From contig JAJQOW010000024.1 in assembly GCA_037975125.1 (NCBI GenBank), positions 954,501 to 1,018,500 of the forward strand: a stretch of DNA of 64,000 nucleotides. The letters are read 5' to 3'. Shown piece after piece: positions 56,501-64,000 of this stretch (position 1 is its first letter; every line of letters starts with the position of its first letter). The notes beneath the pieces are model-generated. The model saw nothing but the letters and a program-made list of their open reading frames with translations, had not been told where the DNA came from and made no database searches. Source of the stretch: Latrodectus hesperus (lineage: Eukaryota > Arthropoda > Arachnida > Araneae > Theridiidae). The translations under genes and the position numbers were made by a program.

Positions 56501-59500
56501 ATATGTTTCAGTGCTTATATGTGATCCCTTGTTTCTTACATATCAGCAGACGACGACCTGAATTGCTTACATATGTGTACAGAATCTCATTTCCTGTTTA
56601 TGATGTCCGGAAAGTTTGTTCTCTTTCTCAACATAAATGGGTGAATCTCTGTGTTTATTTCAGAAAAGCGAACAGCTGATTGTCTTGAATAGAAACCTGC
56701 ATTGAGGAATCTTCACAGTTAGTTTAATATAGGAGACATTCCAGCTTCGTTAAAGTAATCTGCAATTTGCTAATGCATAGTCATTATAATTCTTCATTCT
56801 AAAAGAGCAACAAAATGGTTTTCAGTAAGTATTACTATTCATAGTCAGCCTGAAATATGTGGTATGTGTATTTCGTTGAAATTGATCACTCATTCTATTG
56901 ATCACACTGAGGGATACATTAAAAAGTGTAAGAGTCAACTTATGACATCGCTGTTTTAATTCATATCATTACCTACAATCATAACGAATTGAGTAGACTA
57001 TGGTGTAAGTCAGTTGATGTTTAACTTTTTTCAGAAGGCAATTTTAAAAATAAATAACATTAATTGCAGACAACACAAATTAAATTGAAACGACAAGAAA
57101 TTTAGGAAGACTGAAATAGCGCATCTTCTTACCATGAGAGTTTGAGAGCAAGTATTCTGTGTTGGTTCAGCTCTCGTTGAGAGAATATATAAACCGTGCC
57201 TACAAAGTGTGCTGATTGTTTGAGTACATTTTATGAAATTAATACCATTGGCACAGAAATTTGATTGACAAGTTTCTAATTTCACTTCTAAATTTTCAAT
57301 TTTACTTCACGAATTCAAGTGTTATGTAAAAGCTCATGAGTTTCCCAAAAAAGATGTGATGACTCACCACAATTACTTTGAGAAGTCGTGATGACAATTT
57401 CTACTGGACATTGAAACTATCCCTTGGATGATTTCCTAAAATTCGCCTCCAAAGATAAAGATAATCAAATGGTTACGAACTTACTAGTGAAGTAATAAAA
57501 ATTAGATTTTTTCTTTTTCAATTAGTCTTTGAGCATAATTAGAAAGATAAGATAGACTCACGAATAATCAATAAATAAAGGGATGATGCTTGATTAATTC
57601 TAATCACTATATGAACGAAAAACTAAACTTTTGCTTAATCAGCAAAACAAGAATCATCAGGAGGTTAGGAGCGAAATTCCATCATTTCCCAATGTATGGC
57701 AATAAAATTGGTGACATAATTTAGATATTTTGGAATGTTTCTCCAAACAACTACTTTATGTCACTGATTTCGAAATATTTCTGGAATCTCCCGAAAATTA
57801 GTCAAAATATGTAAATATTTCTATGTCCTCATTAGAGAATAAATCAGATTAGATCAATTATAGCTCAGAGCTACTAGTATATTCCTAATCCTTTTTATTA
57901 CTTTAACTAAAGAACATAAAATTCTTGCAACAAAAATAAGAACAATGAGAAAGTTGGGTTGAAAAATATAAAGGTGCTGATATTTTAAGAGTAATTTCCA
58001 TATCAGTACTTGGCGTAAAAACATTTTCAAAAGAAAAATAATTAATTAATCAGAAAAAAGGAAAGAATTAAGATCACTTTATAAATGCAAATATATAATA
58101 AATTAAGCCATTATATTTTATTTTTCAAGGGGGGGAAAGAATGAAATCTGGAAACTCAACCGAAATTTCTGAAGGAATTAATTTCTAGAATATTGAAACA
58201 CATGAAAATTATAAATTCGAAATACAGAACTTTTTGTCCAACAGTGGTTATTCTTAACACACGAAGGCTAATATGACCCTAGCTTCAAATACAACAAGAA
58301 TGCTATAGCACAACAAATATCAATACTAAAATATAAATTATTTATTTATATAATTTGATAATTAATATTTATATTTAAAATTAAGTTTACAGATTAAGGA
58401 TTACATTCTAAAAATTATTTTTTAACATAATTGTTCAGAGATCTAGTATGTATCTAAAACTATGTTCATTAATATTTACATTTTTAACTGCCTTATGCAA
58501 TAATTTTTCTTGATTATTCCTATATTATTGGTGGAAAATATTCAGGTATATACAAAATCGCGAATTTTAATATTAAATTTGACGATTCTCTGCATGGCTC
58601 CTTATTTATATTACCTTTATTTTTATGCACTAAATCATATATTTAAATTAGCCTTCATAATTGCGAGCCATAGAAATAATTTTATTCCAAAAATAGCATT
58701 TTGTGAATTCTGTTATATAACATATCGCTGATAAAAGTGCATCCGAAAAATAAATCCAACAAAATCCTTATCATAATTTTATTTTAAACAAAAATGAGGG
58801 AAATGTTTTGGTCTGGGATCATTTTTTAGCGTGCTTTCCTTGTATAGGTGGATCTATTGTAAGCTGTGTAAGAGATGAAATTCTTTTACTTTCGGAGACT
58901 CAGGAATTTGTGGAGGCAGAAACTATCTTAGAAATTTGTTTTATTGATTTTTCCTGTGAAAAAGTGCGCACTGGTGGAAAAGTTAAGATAGGGGAAATAT
59001 ATTTAAGCTATTCGAGGCTGAAATATAAGCATGAAAGGTTAGGAGTATCACGCTCTTTTCTGTTCCAGCTCTTATTTATAATATAGAAGAAATCCTCTTT
59101 GTGGAGATTTTAAATGTTACGATAAATTATATTTTTTTGTATGATAAACCTGTATAAAACTAGAATTTCTCAATTGCAATACTTCTATACTCAAATACAT
59201 TGGTAAAAAAAAAATCGGGTGTTTAATTTGATAACAGTCACAGCATACATTCAAATAATGAAATAAAATTTAATAGTTTTAAATATGTATTTCTTTATCC
59301 AAGTTGTAAAAAATTTTTTAATTCATAGTTCTATTGACATTTTTGTTGGAATTGAAATCAGTAAATAATCCTTCATGATTTTTATGAAACGTGTCGTTCG
59401 GAATATTATTATAACAAAATGTACTTTTTTCTTCTTCCTGCTTCGTAGGAAGATCAAATATTTTCATTTGATTGTATTTCGCTACAAAAATTTCTTTCTT

Positions 59501-60831
59501 AAAAATTCTAAATTCGGTCTGACAAATAACAAGAATGTAAGATCATTTCATTGGAATTAAAAGCATTTTCTGTCAATTTAAATACCTGTATTGATAAATA
59601 GTTAATCATTTAGTATTAAAGAATATCAAATAATCAGCGAATTTAATAATATGAATAGTCTTTCCTTTAATCTTGTTGCTTGATTTTGTTTCAAATATTC
59701 GATAGATATTACATCTGAAAAAATAACTCTAGATTCATCAACAATTTTTTCCTTCCAAAATAATCTATTAAAATATTTTTATTACATAAATTTCTTTGAA
59801 AAGAAGTTTTCAAACAAGTAATAAACAATAATAACTATACTGAATAAAAAAAATCAAGCTCATAATGCAGAAATATATTTAGCTTTTCTGTATTTTGCTA
59901 AAAATCATTTTATACAGAATTTGTATTCTTCTAGTTTTAAAAGTGCTCTTCAATAAGAATAGGACTTTTAGTGATTTTGATAAATCTATTTAAGAACTAT
60001 ATGTATATAATATTCTTTTATCTGCTACGAAGATTTTTTTAGGTTGTAAGAAAATCTATCTTTTCTATTATTTCGATATTCTAATAATTGTTTCGTGAGG
60101 TATCATATCAAAATAAGATTCCCCGCATTTTTTCCACTTTTTAATAAAAGTGATATTTTTATGCGACCTTTCAATTTCAAGCTGAATATCAAAAGAAGTA
60201 AAAGTGCATGGAATCATGGGTAATTTAATACTTTTGTCAAAGTGTACTTGAAAAGTTCGAAGCATGTAACTCTAGAAAGGATATCGTATTATATAGGATA
60301 CATAAAAGGGAGAATACATTACATGTTCCATGTAGGGATGCATGAAAATAGTTGAAAGATTCGATACAACTTATATTAATAAATTTTACATTTTTTCTGA
60401 ATTCACTTCTAACGGTATATCGATTATATGAGGATTCACGATTCTCTTCCTTTTAGCATTTCAATGTCGCATTTTGAAAACCCTTTCAAATGTTTCACTG
60501 AATTAATTTAGAAAAGATTTTTCAATAACGAGACCAGTTATACTTCTCATTTGTTTTACAATAATAAATCAAGACCGTTTTTGGATAAAAATATAGTTCT
60601 CTTTTCAATAAAAATATAATCATTATTTTTGTTTTTAAAATATCAAACATTCTTTACTTACATTAAATCATTTGTAGTTTTTCATTTAACATATAATATA
60701 TTTACACTTTTGTCATCGACATTATTGCTCTACAACAAACTCTGTACAAAAACCATCTTCAAAGCATGAAACACATCATTTCTAGATAAAATTAAAAAAC
60801 CAAATCTTAGAATCTTTTTTAACCTAAACTC
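53571..60831. other. AT-rich DNA with one candidate exon-like block
   Basis: Mostly nothing recognised. At 55664-55751 on the plus strand, an acceptor with a good pyrimidine tract (ttttcacctaacttttag) opens an 88-bp frame, IYCNNSKSILKCGSRWNYI, that ends at CCAG|gtac. No partner exon was identified. Frames at 56437-56679, 58808-59086 and 60068-60265 (minus) are open but carry no recognisable domain. Confidence 0.45.
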
Positions 60832-61140
60832 ATTTTTTATTATTATTATTATAATTTTTTTTACTTTTTGTAAAAATATACTAATTGTATTTCTGATTAA
60901 AAATAAATGTGAGTAGAAGTAAAAAAATAAATTACTTGTATAGAAACTTTTTAAGCATTGCGAATTTTAAAAGTATCTACATAAAGAAATAATTAATAAA
61001 ATAACAAAAATCTCAATTTGCAATTAAACCTCTCGAAAAGTTCCAATTTAATTTTAGTCATGAACCATATGATTTTTTTTTAATTTATGAAACATTTTGT
61101 AATCAAGCAATGAAATTTTATTACATAAAAGTAAAATGGT
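60832..61140. repeat. Diverged dispersed repeat, copy 2
   Basis: This resembles the start of the window (1-300) in order and orientation (see that entry). It is followed within 50 bp by the mariner-like fossil at 61185. Confidence 0.35.
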
Positions 61141-61184
61141 ATTAATTTTATACTTTTTCTTCTAGTGTTTTGTTATTTCAAATA

Positions 61185-62244
61185 GGAACATTGGGTCGCA
61201 TTCCACTTTGAGAGACAAAAAAGAGGAATTCCCACCTGAACTTACAACAGTTTTGGATAAGCAAATGAATGCCAAAAATTTCTGAATCATATTTGTCGTT
61301 TAGTAAGACTCACAGCAAATGCACAAAATGTCAACCACGTGTGTCGCTGCACAGTTGACCTAAGCGAAGAAATGACTGGGGCACCCCCTCCAAGATTCCT
61401 GGTATCGTAATAATTTTGTTCACGGCAACAACGATTCAAGCCACGAGAACTTCAGCTAAATCCATAAGCCTCTCATACACTAACGATATCATGTGCCCCA
61501 GAAAAAAAAAGTCCAGTGGGTTGAGGTTCGGTGAGCGAGGAGGCTAAACAACTGGTCCACTACGTCCAATCCGTCGTGACACTCAAAACGTTTTGGACCG
61601 TGATCTAATAACGTGCTGGGGCTCCATCGTGCATAAATCGCATGTCTCTCTGAATAGTGATTGGAGCAACCTGCAATAAACTAGGAAGAACTTGTTCTAA
61701 GTAGACACGGTATGTTGCGCCGGTCAAATAATCTGGCATGTTGTAAGGGCCTACCAGGTAACCGCCAAGGATACCTGCCCCAATTTCACGGAAAATTTCT
61801 TCTAGTGTCTATTGGAATTGCTGTCAGACAAAATGTGTTGATTGCGCTTGTCGGAAATGCCATCTCTGCTGATTGTTGCCTCATCATTAAATACTAATGC
61901 AGGAAATCGTTGATTGTTATGCTTCATCCACTGCACCAAGTCTGCCCGGCAGGGATAATCATCTGTCTGCAAAGATTGCACCGTTTGCAAGTCGCACGTG
62001 TACACCACCATAGCGTTCACGAAAATTTTCAAACGATGTTTTTCATAAATTACTGGAAACCATAATGTTGCGCCGTTTTTAAAGGTCAACGTCTACTCTT
62101 ATTGGCATTTTTCGATAACTAATAAGAGTAAAATGCGGGTTCATCGCTGTGGAAATGTGCATACGGTAAATTCGTGATAGACTCTTGATGCGCTTCTACT
62201 TTCCCCTTTTCTGCCTCTCAGAGTGGTATGCGACCCAATGTTCC
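61185..62244 (-). mobile_element. Fossil mariner-superfamily transposon
   Basis: The ends are inverted repeats of about 25 bp reading inward GGAACATTGGGTCGCATNCC. The left end is flanked by TA (61183-61184), but the right flank has lost it. The element is about 1.06 kb with the remnant transposase on the minus strand. Readable pieces are LVQWMKHNNQRFPALVFNDE (first catalytic Asp, near 61880-61935) and PPRSPNLNPLDFFFWG (third Asp, near 61525-61570). Stops and shifts lie between them. The FNDEAT..LDFFFWG style belongs with the DUF4817-type elements at 34 and 38 kb rather than the Tc1 type. The N-terminal region is missing. Confidence 0.75.
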
Positions 62245-63458
62245 AATGAAATTATTGCTTGTATGGATGGGTACTATCAACCCTCTTAAATTGTAAAAAC
62301 AATTTAGAATCAGCCTGTATTTAGCTGGAATCGCGCTTGAAATTTCAAATATTATGCCAAATTCAGAAGTTTGCTTTTGCTTCCCTGCAATTGTGATTAA
62401 AACGGAAACCTGCTGTCTCGAGAGTGCGATTTTTTTGTTTTTTGGTCTATTGCCTTTTTTCACATCTTTTAAGACTACAATGGCTAAAACGAACGAAATG
62501 AGATAAAATGAGAATGAAAGCTATACATTTTTTTCCTACTAATGTTGAATTGTATTTCAGCTTGAAGCTAATTTTTCTATAACAAATATTACTGAAGAGA
62601 AACCCAAATTTAGCTGTTTAGTAGCTGTTATTGATTCTAAGTTTTTTTAAATATGTGACAGATGTTGTGTTTAATGCGCCTTCATGAGAACATTATTCAT
62701 TTTTAATTAGGTAACTTTTAAAACATTTCGAGGATTCAGAAAATAAAAAAAAGATGAAAATTTAAATCGTCCATAAAGTGGTCCAAAAGTATAAATTAAT
62801 CATAAAGTGGATGTTTTGTCTTGTCTTCATTTTTTGTTCTATTTTCAACGTACTCAATTTTGGAAGCAATATCGCTAAAGATTTTAGCGTTTGAAAACTA
62901 ATTAGAACATCATGTAATTTTCATGATTTTAAAATCTTACAAAAGGAAAAATTTATAATTAAAAAAAAATTTCTTTATTACTGGTAAATATTATGAATAG
63001 ATTTTTTCTCATTGGCGTTGACACTCAGACACTTGATGAACTTTGCTTTGTTTGCTGCCTCTAGAAGAATGTGATTTAAAGACAGGAGTAAATTCGTCGA
63101 CAAGTTGGATTTCTGACGCCATCTCAATACAATGATGTAGATGAAACATTAACTGTGACGTCAAGGATACTTCAAACCAATGAAAATTGTAAAAAAAATG
63201 GTTCCAAAGCATCACCTAAAGGATTTTGAAATTTTCCACTTACACAAGATATGTGCCAGAGGAAAATTTTGTATCAGATACTTTGTCTAGGATAGAAGAA
63301 ATAAATGCACCTTTTACTGTCGACATGGAAGGTTTGGCTAACTGATCTCGATTTAGTAGCACACACAATGTTAGTGCTACCAAAACATCTAAGTGCTACC
63401 AAAACATTGATTCCAAATCCTGCCAAACTTAAAATTTTCCTTACTTCAACAGCATACA

Positions 63459-63461
<3 letters not shown>
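62245..63461. other. AT-rich DNA, nothing recognised
   Basis: The minus-strand frame at 62218-62463 (NRPKNKKIALSRQQVSVL) is open for about 80 codons, partly into the transposon end, and is not recognised. No other feature was found. Confidence 0.5.

Positions 63462-63528
<67 letters not shown>
63462..63528. repeat. (TA)n array, tail of the adjoining retroposon
   Basis: About 67 bp of TA joined directly to the 3' end of the minus-strand retroposon at 63529. The Ile-Tyr frames across it are translation artefacts. Confidence 0.95.
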
Positions 63529-63529
<1 letters not shown>

Positions 63530-63866
63530 CGGTGTAGGTGAGCCCCGGAATACACCTTAAAGTTAATGGGTTTGGAATACTCAGCCATTCCCAAGTGCCT
63601 CGTCATTTTGTACCATGGTAAAGTGATGAGGTCACATCAGAGCTGGCGCCCTCTTCTCCACATCCACGCCACACCAGCGGGAATCCTTTGACATCAATTA
63701 TTAACTTAGACACATCTCCAGCCAACCCAGTGGGGGAATGTACGTAGTCACCTTAGCATTCACTCCCTGCGGCCAATGATGCTTTACTTTGCTGATGTCA
63801 ATGAAAAGCGGCTTGAAGCTACTAAGCCACTGGAGCTAAGAGGCAGCGCCCAATGTGTGTGCGTGA
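63529..63866 (-). mobile_element. Retroposon family copy 2, (TA)n tail
   Basis: A GC-balanced block in AT-rich DNA. On the minus strand it begins near TTGGGCGCTGCCTCTTAGC, with GTGGCTTAGTAGC resembling a Pol III A box. It runs through GGTGTGG, GTGGAGAAGAG and TCATCACTT and ends CCGGGGCTCACCTACACCGC, directly followed by (TA)n. The central part matches 53390-53530. An A-box head, no coding frame and a simple-repeat tail suggest a SINE, but the B box is not clear. Confidence 0.6.
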
Positions 63867-64000
63867 TAAATGTCGTTAAAAAGTATAACGCTGTACAATC
63901 TATTCTCTAGAAATAATTGGAGAAACTTTATATTTGTTATAAAATTTTGATTGGTATCCAAGACACAAAAGTTGTTGAAAATAAAGTGATAATAAATATT
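63867..64000. other. AT-rich end of window
   Basis: It has a weak match to 1110-1200 (tttatatttgttat, ttttgattg) and no other feature. Confidence 0.4.

Noticed and set aside
63274..63606. Open frames with long Ile-Tyr runs on both strands
   Set aside because: They are translations of the (TA)n array at 63462-63528, not proteins.

Overview
The window is animal DNA, very AT-rich, and no complete host gene is visible. Its transposon content suggests an arthropod, most likely a spider or other arachnid: long-TIR transposases with an N-terminal DUF4817-like region, tRNA-headed SINEs, a Jockey-type LINE and a Penelope-like element with the endonuclease placed N-terminally. This assignment is inferred from composition and element families, not from a marker gene.

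Layout. 1-18.5 kb is mostly featureless AT-rich DNA with TA microsatellites, a possible gag fossil near 0.5-0.8 kb and three phase-compatible candidate exons of one unidentified gene on the minus strand (16.7, 10.5 and 8.2 kb). 18.5-20 kb is a decayed DD34E Tc1-like element. 20.1-20.5 kb is a tandem duplication carrying a near-perfect 62-bp palindrome flanked by TAA. 23.3-27.6 kb is a Jockey-type non-LTR retrotransposon whose ORF2 has lost most of its endonuclease. 31.0 kb holds a tRNA-derived SINE with a perfect 14-bp target duplication.

The centre (33.3-39.2 kb) is a nested composite. A Penelope-like retroelement with the order GIY-YIG endonuclease, CxC linker, reverse transcriptase (the Naiad-type order) has been split by two different long-TIR mariner-superfamily transposons. 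Each sits in a clean TA duplication, and the retroelement frame resumes exactly across both insertions. Three in-frame UGA codons occur in its RT part. Spider Naiads are known to encode selenocysteine, so these may be more than decay, although UAA, UAG and frameshifts are also present.

39.5 kb carries a broken, opposite-strand copy of the 16.7-kb candidate exon. 45.0-47.6 kb is a second nest: an internally deleted piggyBac element with TTAA ends lies 35 bp inside the left terminus of a decayed Tc1-like element. Further right are a possible solo LTR (47.7-47.9 kb), a tRNA-headed SINE (49.4 kb), the RNase H end of another LINE (50 kb), a DD34D mariner scrap (53 kb), two copies of one retroposon family with different simple-repeat tails (53.3 and 63.5 kb) and a fossil mariner-like element (61.2-62.2 kb). 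The rest is AT-rich DNA in which I recognise nothing. No element appears fully intact.
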